The position numbers and the translations under genes are program-made. Below, one piece after another: positions 21,176 through 31,879 of a stretch of 64,000 nucleotides of DNA; position 1 is the first letter of the stretch, and each line of letters opens with the position of its first letter. A model generated the notes under the pieces. That model was not told the DNA's origin. It searched no databases and saw only the letters and a list, made by a program, of their open reading frames with translations. Origin of the DNA: Filosporella fistucella (taxonomy: Eukaryota; Ascomycota; Leotiomycetes; Helotiales). Location: contig JAQJZZ010000002.1 of the NCBI GenBank assembly GCA_030077755.1, forward strand, positions 62,001-126,000. The letters run 5' to 3'.

Positions 21176-22264
21176 TCATGGCTGTCTTACGCGTATTACA
21201 ACTTTTCCCCTCGCTCTTCCAGTTTTCAACCGCGCGAATGCTTTGGGAACATCATCAAACTCAAAAGTAGAATCTAAAACTGCTCGCAACTTTCCCTCCT
21301 GCATCCATGTTGCGAGCTGCTCAAAGCAAGCAGCGTTCGCTTTTGCCATGACGAAAGTGTATTTCATCTTACCGCCTCCCAAGAAGCCAGGAACCATCAT
21401 GTTGGCGCCTAAGTTCTTGAAGTCACTCAAACTCATACCGCCGCCGACTTGGACAAAGTTGCCATTTGGTTTGAGGAAGGTGTGCGATACTTTGTACAAG
21501 TTGGCCGGGGACCCGACGTTATCAAGAACAAGGTCAAAAACCCGCCCTTTTGCTTGTAACTGTTTGATTAAATCACCAGACTTGTAGTCGAGTACCTCAT
21601 CAGCCCCAAGGCTTCGACACAATTCGATGTTGGCCGTAGAGCAAGATGTTGTTACATGACATCCAAGAGCCTTCGCAATCTGTATGGAGATCGTGCCAGT
21701 GCCTCCTGATCCACCGTTGATGAAAACTCTACTCGTTGCCTCCACGTGTGGTTTCAATCCTTGATACGTCGTCATTCCCACCACAGCGATAGAAGCCATG
21801 TCATCTGGCTCTAACCCTTTCGGAACAAGAGCGATCGAATTCTTCGAGATGGGGACGAATTGTGCAAGCGACCCAGCACCAAAAACTCCATCACAGGCGC
21901 CATATACGATATCCCCGACACAAAATGAATCCACATTCTTTCCAATCCCAGCAACGCGGCCGCAGACATCCATCCCAGGAGTAACAGGTGACCGGAACAT
22001 TAGTTTCCTAGCCAAGCCTAGTTCTAATATCTTGTGCTCTATAGGATTCAAGGCCGCACTGTAAGTCTCAACCAGAACTTGGTCATCGGTAATCTTTGGT
22101 TTGGGAATTCCTGCAGTAGATAAAATCAATCTTTTCTCGACGGGCTCTGGTGATGAACGGCATTGCCATGCCTTCATGGTTTCCATCTTGAATTGAGCGG
22201 AAGTTGAAATATATCGCGGAAGAATGACTTTGTTCAAGTTAAAGAGAATAGAGTGCCTGCCCAT
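21176..22264 (-). CDS. Medium-chain (zinc-independent) quinone-oxidoreductase-like dehydrogenase
   Basis: 362-aa single-exon MDR-superfamily enzyme. The GroES-like N-domain contains ETYSAALNPIEHKI and SPVTPGMDVCGRVAGIGKNV; the Rossmann domain has VFINGGSGGTGTISIQIAKA and the DLVLDNVGSP strand. The Cys/His set that binds catalytic zinc in alcohol dehydrogenases is absent, so this is an NADPH-dependent quinone/enone reductase type, close to reticulon-4-interacting-protein-1-like proteins. The first ~26 residues (MGRHSILFNLNKVILPRYIS) are basic and hydrophobic with an RYISTSA segment, like a mitochondrial presequence; if translation instead starts at METMKAW (Met27) the protein is cytosolic. Divergent from the reductase at 23144. 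Confidence 0.88.
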   Translation of the reverse strand: MGRHSILFNLNKVILPRYISTSAQFKMETMKAWQCRSSPEPVEKRLILSTAGIPKPKITDDQVLVETYSAALNPIEHKILELGLARKLMFRSPVTPGMDVCGRVAGIGKNVDSFCVGDIVYGACDGVFGAGSLAQFVPISKNSIALVPKGLEPDDMASIAVVGMTTYQGLKPHVEATSRVFINGGSGGTGTISIQIAKALGCHVTTSCSTANIELCRSLGADEVLDYKSGDLIKQLQAKGRVFDLVLDNVGSPANLYKVSHTFLKPNGNFVQVGGGMSLSDFKNLGANMMVPGFLGGGKMKYTFVMAKANAACFEQLATWMQEGKLRAVLDSTFEFDDVPKAFARLKTGRARGKVVIRVRQP

Positions 22265-23143
22265 CTTCAGTAACTGATTCTGATCATATACATATAGATA
22301 TATTTTATCAATTTATATCTATTCGGCCCTCGGTGGTTCGGAGCCTCACTTGACCCCGGTGACTCTCATGATTTATAATGTATTGTACGCTCCTCTCGTC
22401 CACAAGTTGCTTGAGAGCTGAGAGAAAGACTATTAGATTCCCTCACTACGCTAGCTTTACTTAATTACAAATCCTCAGATATATTACAAATGACATATGC
22501 TATCTGTACTTGTTGGCAAATTAAGAATTGAGTCTCCAATACCGCAGGGCTAAATTTGCAGCGGGCAAGGAGTATGTAAACTTTAATATAATTAACTACA
22601 GCAGCTGCCCCTCCCATATTTCCAGAACATTATCTGCGGGTAGTATAGAATCATGTAAACTTTAAAACAGTGCACTTCAGGACATACGAAGGAAGGTAGC
22701 CTGAGAGAAGATACATGCGGAACACTAGCCTATTATGGCTAAGAAGGAGGTTTAAGACATCCGGAACGCTAGCTCAGCGTAGCCTAGCAGTGCATTTGAG
22801 AGCACTTTACGCTCCGAGACGTTAACCAAACCCTGGCATATTAAAGCCAACAGGTCAAATAAGGTTTAAACTTGCCGTCAGAGTTTGCTTGTTTCATACC
22901 TCTATCAGCTCCGTGATGGGCTCTTTATCATAACAGACAGTCCAATTGCTTACCTGCGGCACTCGACGACATGAGGCTCAATTACAGACTTACCACCTCG
23001 TTCTTCATACAGGGGATGGATACAGCAGTGCTTTCTGTACATAAATGAGTAAGTAATCCCATTGCCATCTCACTGTCAAAGTCTCACTTGTCTCTATTAA
23101 GTCTCCACTTTCAGATCAAAAGTTATCTTAGTAACTCAAAATT
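22265..23143. promoter_or_regulatory. Divergent intergenic region between MDR and reductase genes
   Basis: 879 bp between two outward-facing starts. Similar words recur (CATCCGGAACGCTAGC near 22759 and ATGCGGAACACTAGCC near 22715). No established operator could be named. Confidence 0.35.
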
Positions 23144-24186
23144 ATGAAAGTTCTCCTAACTGGTGGCAGTGGCTTCATTGGGAAGCATTGTCTTGACCAT
23201 CTGCTCAAAAATGGGTTTGTACGCCTCACCAGTATATTGGTCTATGCTAACAAGAAGTCAGACATACCGTCATGACTACAGTACGGAGTGATGCAAAGGG
23301 AATGGAATGCCTCGACAGCTACCCTGAGTTCTCAGACAAATTGTTTTATTGTGTTGTCAAGGATATGGCAACTTCGGGAGCCTTCGATGCGGCCGTGCAA
23401 TCGGAGCCTCCATTCGAGGCTGTTATCCATACAGCCAGTCCGTTTCGCTACAACGCAACAGATCTGAAGAGAGATATCATCGATCCTGCCATCCAAGGAA
23501 CAACAGAAATACTCCGCGCTATCAAAGGATATGCTCCTTCGGTCAAACGCGTCGTCATCACTTCCTCGTTTGCCGCTGTGCTCAACTTCCAGGAAGCCAT
23601 ACCTGTATACACCTCCGACAATTGGAATCCTATCACAATGGAGCAAGCTCTTTCGAATGGTCAGTTGGCCTATGTAGGAAGCAAGAAATTTGCAGAAAAA
23701 TCTGCCTGGAATTTCGTCGAGGATGAGGAGCCAAAATTCACTCTTGCGACTGTGAATCCGGTTATGACATTTGGTCCCGCAACGTATCGACTGGATTCAC
23801 TTGATAATGTCAACACGTCTAACACAGTATTCAGAGATATGATACAGGGCAAGATGAAGTCAGGTATTCCACCAAACTCGTTTCAGTGGGTGGATGTGCG
23901 TGATGTGGCGCTTGCTCACGTTCGTGCAATTGAGGTTCCGGAGGCTGCCGGGAAACGGTTCCTTGCTGCAGCGGGACCATACAACAATGCAGAAATGGCT
24001 GCAATCACCAAAGACCGCTTCCCTGAGCTGACAGGCCAATTTCCGGAGCAGATCGAAGTCCCGCAAAACACGCAGAGCTTCGTGATCGATACAACGCCCG
24101 CGAAACAGATTTTAGGGATCCAGTTTAGGGGCCTAGAGGACTGTGTTGTGGATACGGTCAAGTCTTTGATAGATGCGACAACGTAA
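23144..24186 (+). CDS. NAD(P)H-dependent aldehyde/ketone reductase (Gre2/DFR-like extended SDR)
   Basis: 331-aa extended SDR from exons 23144-23214 and 23262-24186. Rossmann loop TGGSGFIGKH at residues 5-14, then VIHTASPF and VVITSSFAAV (catalytic Ser), and the active-site YVGSK (Tyr-x3-Lys). The NPVMTFGPAT strand and WVDVRDVALAHVRAIE segment are standard for yeast Gre2, dihydroflavonol reductase and fungal ketoreductase relatives. Gre2 reduces methylglyoxal and many carbonyls with NADPH, which together with the DJ-1-like gene would suit reactive-carbonyl defence; the real substrate is unknown. Confidence 0.9.
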
Positions 24187-25056
24187 GCTTATCTGGACGA
24201 GGTGCTGTAAGTAAGCTCTGGTAGATGATCAAATGGCAAGATCCTATGCTTACTTCAGTGCATCAGAAGAAGTCTAGACAGACTATTCTCCATGTCATCA
24301 ATGACTAGCACGACCGAAATACAAATACCTCGCGTCAAACTCTATATTTATCAGACTTTCCAACATATGTATTGATGTGATGCGAACATTGCCTAGCTGT
24401 CCGAAAGAGACATTATTGATGCTTACTCTTGAAAGACCAAAAATGAAATTATCACGAAGTCTATATGTATACACAATATAGATTGTTTGATCAAGGGAAT
24501 ATGGCAGGCATCTACCTCAGTATCCAGACTAATTTAATAACGCGGGAAGGAGAAGGAAATCGTGACGTAAGGAACCGAGCTGTTCAACCCAACGCTCAGA
24601 TGACCTAGCCTAGGGTAGGTGTTATCACGACTTCCCCGCAAAATAAAGGCTGGCTCACAATCAAGCTCCACGCCTCCAAGCTTGTCCCACCCTTGGCATT
24701 GCTTCGAATGCTGGTCATGAGCTTATCTTCCACCGACCAATTGACTTGCGGCTCATTCCGATTTTTAATTCGCTACTAATGATCAACCACCATCTCCTCA
24801 GGGGCACGAACCGTCCCACTTGCACTTTCCTTCCTCTTCAAGTCTAGTCCGTCATCGCGATAACAAGGTACAAACAACGCAGCTTCCCAATTTGTACCAG
24901 GTAGCTCGCACTACAGCTCCGAGAAAATAAGAAAGAGCGCAGCGCAGTCATGGAAACTCAATTGAAGGGCATAAATGGGAGAAGCATCCCCACCTTGCTT
25001 TGCTTCTCTTCTCTGTGTCAACAACTTCATTCTCGGATTTCAGATCATACTTCAAT
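24187..25056. promoter_or_regulatory. Upstream region of the tripeptidyl-peptidase gene
   Basis: 870 bp. It holds the 3' end of the reductase transcript and a promoter with a TATA-like ATAAAT at 24971-24976, 81 bp before the ATG. A CT-rich tract precedes the start (CTTCTCTTCTCTGTG, 25004-25018). GATA words occur but prove nothing alone. Confidence 0.4.
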
Positions 25057-27296
25057 ATGCTCGTAAAGCTATCTGCCGTCCTGGGATTTGCTGCTCTTTG
25101 CAATGCCGCTCCATCTCCCCTCAAGCATGTCCTTCATGAAGAGCGAGCTGTTGAGAGTAGAGATTGGGTGAAGGGTGACAGACTCGAGAAGAGTGCAATT
25201 GTGCCCATGAAGATTGGACTCACCCAGACCAATTTGGAAATGGGTTATGATTACCTCATGGACGTGTAAGTAGAAGATCTTATAGCTTCGAAGATACCAT
25301 TGCATTGGTTCCGCTGTCGCCTGTCGATTGTATCCTCGCTGACCCTCCACAGTTCTGAGTCTCATTCAGAAAACTACGGCAAGCATTGGACACCAGAACA
25401 AGTGCATGATGCATTTGCTCCCAGGAAAGAAACTGTTGCCAGTGTTACTCAATGGCTCACGGATTCTGGCATTGAAGACTCTCGCATTATGTTCTACGAG
25501 AATCAGGGATGGATACGTGTTGATGTGACTGTCGAGGAGATTGAGGCCCTTCTCATGGCCGAGTTCCACGAACACGAGCATAGCCGTACAACAAAGATTC
25601 GGGTTGGCACAGACAAGTGAGTTTTATTCATCATTGTAGTGACCCACTAATAGAATTAGGTACCACGTTCCTGAACACCTTTCCTCTCACATTGACTACA
25701 TCACTCCTGGTATCAAACTTGCTCCTGTAATCAAGCGTACTATTGAGAGAAAGTCCAAGCGTGCCGTTCACTCAATTCACGCCCCAATCCATGCCAGCGT
25801 CCCAGCAGAGGAAGAAGCTCAGGCATTCACTGCCGCTGCTGCAGCTCTGCCGCCTGCTCTGCAGAATTGCAGCACCAACATGACCCCAGATTGTATCAGA
25901 GCTCTCTACAGCATTCCTGCGAATCCAAAGGCAGTAGATGGCAACTCTCTTGGTCTGTACCAGCAGGGAAGCTACTTTGCAGAATCTGATGTCAATCTCT
26001 TTTACGCCTCATTTGCGAAGTACGTTCCTCAAAATACTTTCCCAATCAATGCAACTATCGATGGCGCATCATACTCTGTGCCGGCAGACAGCGAGTTGAA
26101 CAGCGGCGAGGCGGATATTGATATTGAGATGGCGTAAGTGTTCTTTCATTTCCCAGACCATTGACAAATCTGGTGACTAAATAACCTTAGAACTTCTCTA
26201 ATCTATCCACAAACGGTCACTTTATACCAAGTCGATGATGATATTTATGAGCCCCAAGAGGTTGCTACTACCAACCTGTTTAACACATTTCTTGATGCTC
26301 TGGATGGAAGTTATTGCAGTTATTCTTCTGATGGAATTACTGGTGATAGCCCTACTATCGATCCAGTCTATCCCCACAATGTACCAGGAGGGTACCAAGG
26401 TCAAAGACAATGTGGTATTTACAAGCCGGTGAGTAGATCAGTATACCTACTAAATGACTTTGCTGACAATACTCCAGGCCAAAGTTATTTCTGCATCATA
26501 TGGACAAGCAGAGGCAGATCTACCAGCTCCATACGTTCGCAGACAATGTAATGAGTTCATGAAGCTCGGTCTCCAAGGAATTAGTATCCTTTTTGCTTCT
26601 GGAGATTACGGAGTTGCTTCATTCCCAGGAGATGGCTCTGCATCAGGATGCCTTGGTCCGAACCAAGCTATCTTCAACCCTCAATATCCTTCCGGGTGCC
26701 CATACGTCACCTCGGTTGGAGGCAGTCAACTTGCTCCCAACAGAACGGTGTATGACCCCGAAGTGGTTATGCGAGACAACCTTGGCGGCTCAGCTGTCAA
26801 CTTTTCCTCTTCAGGAGGTTTCTCCAACTACTTCCCACGCCCAACCTATCAAGATGGACACGTTCAAACTTACTTCCATCGCGCACATCTTACATACCCA
26901 TATTACTCTGAGCTCAATGCCAATCTCAATACCACAACTGGAATCTACAACAGAGTTGGTCGCGCATATCCCGATGTCTCGGCAAATGGTGCCCGTTTCC
27001 CATCTTACATCAATGGCGCTCTCTTCCATTTCTATGGTGCTTCATTGTCATCGCCACTATTTGCAGCTGTTTTGACATTGTTGAACCAAGAGCGAGCAGC
27101 TGCCGGAAAGGGATCGATCGGTTTCGTCAATCCTGTACTGTACAGACATGACGATGTGATGAATGATGTTACAGAAGGTACCAACCTTGGCTGTGGAACT
27201 CAAGGATTCCACGCTGTGAAGGGTTGGGATCCAGCTACTGGATTGGGAACTCCGAATTACCCCAAGATGAAGGCTCTGTTCTTGTCTTTACCATAA
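25057..27296 (+). CDS. Secreted tripeptidyl-peptidase, sedolisin family S53
   Basis: 667-aa preproprotein from exons 25057-25265, 25353-25616, 25660-26133, 26191-26428 and 26478-27296. The signal peptide is MLVKLSAVLGFAALCNAAPS. A pro-domain of about 180 residues follows (WVKGDRL, YGKHWTPEQVHDAFAP), with basic RKSKRAVHS near the processing region. Catalytic residues of the family are visible: E308 and D312 in SGEADIDIEM, the oxyanion Asp near 438 in SGDYGVAS, and Ser584 in YGASLSSP (usually GTS). The C-terminal calcium site NDVTEGTN...GWDPATGLGTPN is intact. It releases tripeptides from protein N-termini at acidic pH outside the cell and should be active. The upstream in-frame Met at 25000 would mask the signal peptide, so 25057 is preferred. 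Confidence 0.93.
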
Positions 27297-28503
27297 TCTG
27301 GAAGTACTCGTAGAGATAGTGCCTCTGATGGCAAAAAAAATAATATATTTCGATTGATATGAAATACATCACTCCTTTTTGTTTCCGTCTCCACTTTTGA
27401 ATTGTTTCAAGACTTGCCTGCCTACTCCTCTTCCTTCGCTTCATATTTGAGATCCAATTACTTCAATGGTGTTTGCAAATCTATATATTTGAAACATAGG
27501 AGCATTCACTAGAAGCTACACGTACATTAGAAATTACTCCTCAAAAATACCTCTATGAATTATAAGATCATAAGTAGCATAATCGCGGTGACTCATTTAG
27601 CTCGTTGCACTCCACTGAATAGGATACTATCACCAGTTGAATCTTAGATATTCACGAAAGAGTTGAGGGGCGATAGTTTCTATCAAACTCAAACTTCGAT
27701 ATGCCTTCCCGCCTAGAGTTCTTAGTAGTAAAGTCAATATGCGATTACTGAGTGATTTAAATCTTGAAAATCAGAGTAGTGAAACTCAGCCCACTGGGTA
27801 ACGCTCGGTACAAATTTTTGTAGATAAGGCTGTCTGACTCTATATGAGGTGTGTTAATGGCCCTGATTTTTCATCTCTGGGGTTATATATTGGCTTCTGC
27901 CTTGAAAATTAAGGATTATATCAAGATAGAAATATATTTTCTGATATAAGGCAGAGACCGAGACAAGATCCAGATGGAGATTCAAGTTTCAACCTCTTAT
28001 CTTTTTCACTTTCTTTTCAAACTACGTATCGGTCGGTGATTTCCCGCCGCTGTTTTACAATGATTATATCCTCTCTCTCTTTGCAATTTAAGAATCTCCA
28101 GGAAAAAAATCAATTATGATACCTCACCATGGACTAGCCAAGAAGGTAGATAGGTCAGTGCCCGGAACGATTCCTCGCGGATTAGTGCTCCTAATCACAA
28201 AGTATGTTTGTACTTGTATTTACTAGAGTTAGAGAAGAGGCTGACTGTGAGTGGTTTAGGTGGTATCTAATATCACGGAAATTCTTGTTCCTAAATGAAT
28301 TGGATTGTCATATTAGTTGTGCTAATAACGTAGTATTCACTGGATTTCGAGTATATGAATCATCTGTCTCCCTCTGTAAGATCCACTATATCCAACAACA
28401 CTAATCCTCTACCCCTTTTCTACACAAAAAATCTCACTCCCCTACAGCTTAAACGCAAGGCCAAGAGAACATTGTCCCACACATAACACGCAAACCCAAA
28501 GCA
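27297..28503. other. Intergenic, no supported gene
   Basis: 1.2 kb between the peptidase and the first mini-protein gene. Short ORFs only (for example 28204-28404). A CA/CT-rich leader precedes 28504. Confidence 0.45.
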
Positions 28504-28773
28504 ATGAAAACCTACCGCCTTGTCACCCTCTACCTCCTGACCATCTGCACCCTCCTCCTCACTCTAGCCGCCTACTCAACCTCTCTCCCTCCCCGCTCTG
28601 CCACCCTCTCAATCAGGACCGACAAATATCAACTACCTCATCACTCAATTTTCATGAGGGGGACCCCAGAAACCATCGGATTTCTTCTCGCTGGACTAGG
28701 GACGGGAATTGTTTTAAGCGTCGTTTTATGGTTGATTTTTGTACCAAGATGTGGTGTTGAGATTTTTGGATAG
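28504..28773 (+). CDS. Small single-pass secreted/membrane protein, paralogue A
   Basis: 89 aa, one exon. An N-terminal hydrophobic signal (YLLTICTLLLTLAAYSTS) is followed by a short polar stretch of about 35 residues, then RGTPETIGFLLAGLGTGIV and a C-terminal membrane helix ending in VLWLIFVPRC. It shares this architecture and the TIGF(L/V)(L/V)-G motif with the protein at 29522-29788, about 0.75 kb downstream on the same strand, which argues that both are real genes from a tandem duplication. No family recognised; function unknown. Confidence 0.6.
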   Translation: MKTYRLVTLYLLTICTLLLTLAAYSTSLPPRSATLSIRTDKYQLPHHSIFMRGTPETIGFLLAGLGTGIVLSVVLWLIFVPRCGVEIFG

Positions 28774-29521
28774 GATATTGGAGTTAGATGAGAAAGTTGT
28801 ATTTGGTGGAAGGAAGGGAGGGTTGGATTCAGTGTTAGGCACTAGGCCACCTAAATCCAGGATCGATCTCGAGTTTCGACCCCAGGTTGAGTGACCCAGA
28901 GAGCTTTTCTGGGCCTAGGTTCAAACCTAAGAAAATCCTGGGTTTGCTCATAGTAACTCGGAGTAACAAATACGAAGCAGTTCCCGTGGGACACGTGAAA
29001 TTATAAAGCAAATACCAAGTTATTTATATTAGACAAAAGGTTTAGACATAAGAGTTAACTCAAGTATTGAGTAAAGGAATATATGAAATAATAAGTAATT
29101 ACCTCCTTACCACGTGAATTGCTTCCTTGAGTAAACCTTGGGTTCCAACCCAGAACCTAAGGTTTTTCTTAGAATCTAAGAATTGTCTAGGTCGGACCCA
29201 ATCCAGGTTTGCCGAAAACCGGTTGGATTCATTGAGTGATAAGGTAGCTGCAAATCTTTTAGAACTGGCTGTTTTGGTTTGCTTAGATAGGTGATTGTGA
29301 TAAGGTAGATGGTAGGAAGAATCAGGAATCACATTAATTAAGTGGAAGGAATTGTTAATCATGATTTTAATCACTGTTTCTTCTAAACTGAATCTCCAAA
29401 CCTTAAGCCAGAAATTTATATAAACTGCCTTGATCTTCCTTCCATTTTACGAAAGCAAAGTAAGACCTTACTTGCCTGAACACCTCAAAGACAACTTCCG
29501 CAAGAACTCAAAGCAACCACA
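28774..29521. other. Spacer between the mini-protein genes with a possible degenerate inverted-repeat element
   Basis: About 28845-29245 is rich in GGTTC/GAACC, CTGGGTT/AACCCAG and CCTAAG/CTTAGG words arranged in opposite orientation on the two sides (for example CCTAGGTTCAAACCTAAG near 28913-28930 and CCTTGGGTTCCAACCCAG near 29128-29145), suggesting a small folded-back element. Ends are not definable. A TTTATATAA box at 29415-29423 lies about 100 bp upstream of the next ATG. Confidence 0.3.
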
Positions 29522-29788
29522 ATGAAGTATCAACATCTTACTATCACCTTCACCCTACTAGCCCTTGCACTCCTCGTCCTCTCAGCCCCTCTATACCCAG
29601 ACAGTAATCTTCCAAACTCTATCAGCGGATCCACCAGATTCTCCAACCGATATATTCTTTCTCGCACAGAACATCAACATGAGTTAACCAAGAGGTCACC
29701 AGGTGCGAAAACTATCGGGTTTGTAGTTGGAGGAATTCTCGCTGGTGTGGTAATCACTGTTGCTATCTGGTTGTCTTGCTGGCACTAG
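29522..29788 (+). CDS. Small single-pass secreted/membrane protein, paralogue B
   Basis: 88 aa, one exon. Signal-like N-terminus (LTITFTLLALALLVLSAP), polar middle with a dibasic ELTKRSPGAK site of the kind Kex2 cleaves, then KTIGFVVGGILAGVVITVAI as a C-terminal membrane helix and a very short tail (SCWH). Same layout as the gene at 28504. If Kex2 cut after KR, the released N-terminal part would be a peptide of roughly 40 residues and the membrane stub would remain. Function unknown. Confidence 0.62.
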   Translation: MKYQHLTITFTLLALALLVLSAPLYPDSNLPNSISGSTRFSNRYILSRTEHQHELTKRSPGAKTIGFVVGGILAGVVITVAIWLSCWH

Positions 29789-30718
29789 AGAAGAAGATGA
29801 GGGCCTCAGGTAGCTCGGGAAGATTTTTGTGACGGAACGGAAAGGGGGGTGTATGTGGATGAAAGGGTGGTGGGGTAGTTTAGGAAAAATGGAAAGAAGA
29901 ATCTCAAGGTCTGTGCCTGTGTGACTTGTGAATGAGGTAAATATTCTTGTGTGTTTCATAAATTTGTAAATGTATATTGTTTTTGCTGTCTCCACGCTTT
30001 TTGAATTTATTAAACGCGCGGGATACACCACACTGTCTTGTGAATGAGAAGATGCTTGTGGGTTTCGTAGAATTATATATTTATACTATTTATACAGTCT
30101 ACACGCTTTCTGGAATTTTTGAAAGTGCGGGGGACCATACTACATCGTCTTGTGGGTGTCCTTTATTGGGAGGTCAAGCTTCTTGCATCCCAGACTTTTG
30201 CAATTTGTTAACTTGACTTAGAAAGAAGGAAAGTTATCTTTGGTTATTCCCTCGTCTCTAATTTGCATGCCAATGCTTTGGTAGTAATATGTCACTGCTC
30301 ATCGTCCATTCATAATCTTCAAAATAAAGGACAAAAATGTGCAACATACGCAAGCTGCTCGAGTTACACTTGGCCGCATTTTCACAAAGCGAAGCCTTGA
30401 CTTCATGCAAGCAATAATAACATTTTAGATCGGGGAGGGCTTTTCATGTGATGTGTATGAATGAAGTGATGAACATGAAGAAGAATAAGTCGTGCATGTT
30501 TTAGACGAAGAGATTTACTGAGAATCTGAGATATGTTTTAGCGTGTCACCATATTTGTGGCTGACTGATCTGAAGAGCTTCCCCGGATTCAGGCTGCACT
30601 GCCCTGTACCGCCACCAATCTTAGACGTCACAATCCTACCTTATTGCTTAATTCTCTAACAGCAAAAGCTGCCGCATCACAAAAATGCTTCGCCATCTCT
30701 ATCCTCCATGACTTAGCG
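29789..30718. other. Intergenic, no supported gene
   Basis: 930 bp. Two related segments (CACGCTTTTTGAATTTATTAAACGCGCGGG near 29993 and CACGCTTTCTGGAATTTTTGAAAGTGCGGG near 30103, each followed by an ACCAC/TACTAC...GTCTTGTG word) indicate an imperfect local duplication of about 100 bp. No coding sequence supported. Confidence 0.4.
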
Positions 30719-31879
30719 ATGATGTCTCTCGAAGATGAAGATGTCATTGCAGCTCAGCTCCACAGCACTCTCCAGCAATCCGTTACGCGCGCACTTTCCT
30801 CTCGTCGACCCCTCCTAACCCATTTGAATGCCGATACTACCTGGCTTCTGTCCATTCCATTGCCGCCTGCCTCCTCTCCCTCGCCCTCAACACCACCAAA
30901 AGACAAAAGCAAGAAAGCGTACTATCATATCCTAATTGATCCTTGGTTACGCGGTGGCCAGAGCGATGTCGCGGCGTTCTTCAGCCAGCAATGGCATAAA
31001 GAGCCGAGTGCGGTCCAGACGGTTGTAGAGATAGAAGAGGCAATTGAGGATATTGAATGTGTAGCTCGTGGATTGAAAGACGAGGAGCAAGGAGAGGAAG
31101 ACCTGATGAATTTGGATACTGATAAAGGAGCGGGTGACAACAATTTTGCGAGGCAGAGACGGAGTTGGATAGACCTCGTCCTCATATCCCACGAATTTAC
31201 AGATCATATGCATAAACCAACCCTCCTCGAGATTCCATCCTCAGTTCCTGTTTATGCTACCACGAAGGCACATGCTGCTATCAAATCATGGGGACATTTC
31301 ACAAACGTTGGCGAAATACCGAGATTTACTGGGGATTGGAGAGATTCTATACCTACACCTACAAATGGAGACGGAAATCTATTCCCGACTTGGCTGGGAA
31401 TAAGTAGAGTAGCGAAACCAGGAGTGGATCTGTTGTATTACCATTCTGCGATTATGGTCACTTTCCCTTACAACACAGCCGATTCTGTAAACGGGAAAGG
31501 GGAGGTGACTGTAGAGGCAGAGGCAGTAATATACACACCACATGGCATAACTCCCGCGGACCTTGCGCCCGTTTCTACCTCCTCTCCCAAAATCCACACT
31601 CTAGCTCTCCTCCACGGTCTCCAAGATATTTCGCTCCCGAAAGCCCAGCTAAACAAGGGTGCACATAACGGTTTGAAGGCCCAGAGACTTCTCAGAGCGA
31701 AGTATTGGGTTGGTACGCATGATGAGGTCAAAACGGGAGGTGGGATTGTTAGCTGGTTTCTGAAGAGGCAGGTTATAACGCTGAAAGAAGCTATGGAGAG
31801 GGAGCGGAAGGAGAAGGAGGAAGTAATGGAAGTGAGATTCGAGGATGTTGGAAATGGGGAGAGTTTGATTCTGGAGTAA
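30719..31879 (+). CDS. Metallo-beta-lactamase-superfamily-like protein
   Basis: 386 aa from MMSLEDEDV, one exon; an upstream in-frame Met at 30644 would add 25 residues. The region after TWLLSIPLP leads to HILIDPWLRG, the strand that opens many fungal metallo-beta-lactamase-fold proteins, and LVLISHEFTDHMHKPTL is a variant of the metal-binding HxHxDH motif (here HEFTDH). A long acidic insertion (EEAIEDIECV...EEQGEED) separates them. The C-terminal part ends in a charged helix (AMERERKEKEEVMEVRF). The expected later metal ligands are hard to place by eye, so activity is uncertain. Likely intracellular hydrolase-fold protein. Confidence 0.7.
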   Translation: MMSLEDEDVIAAQLHSTLQQSVTRALSSRRPLLTHLNADTTWLLSIPLPPASSPSPSTPPKDKSKKAYYHILIDPWLRGGQSDVAAFFSQQWHKEPSAVQTVVEIEEAIEDIECVARGLKDEEQGEEDLMNLDTDKGAGDNNFARQRRSWIDLVLISHEFTDHMHKPTLLEIPSSVPVYATTKAHAAIKSWGHFTNVGEIPRFTGDWRDSIPTPTNGDGNLFPTWLGISRVAKPGVDLLYYHSAIMVTFPYNTADSVNGKGEVTVEAEAVIYTPHGITPADLAPVSTSSPKIHTLALLHGLQDISLPKAQLNKGAHNGLKAQRLLRAKYWVGTHDEVKTGGGIVSWFLKRQVITLKEAMERERKEKEEVMEVRFEDVGNGESLILE

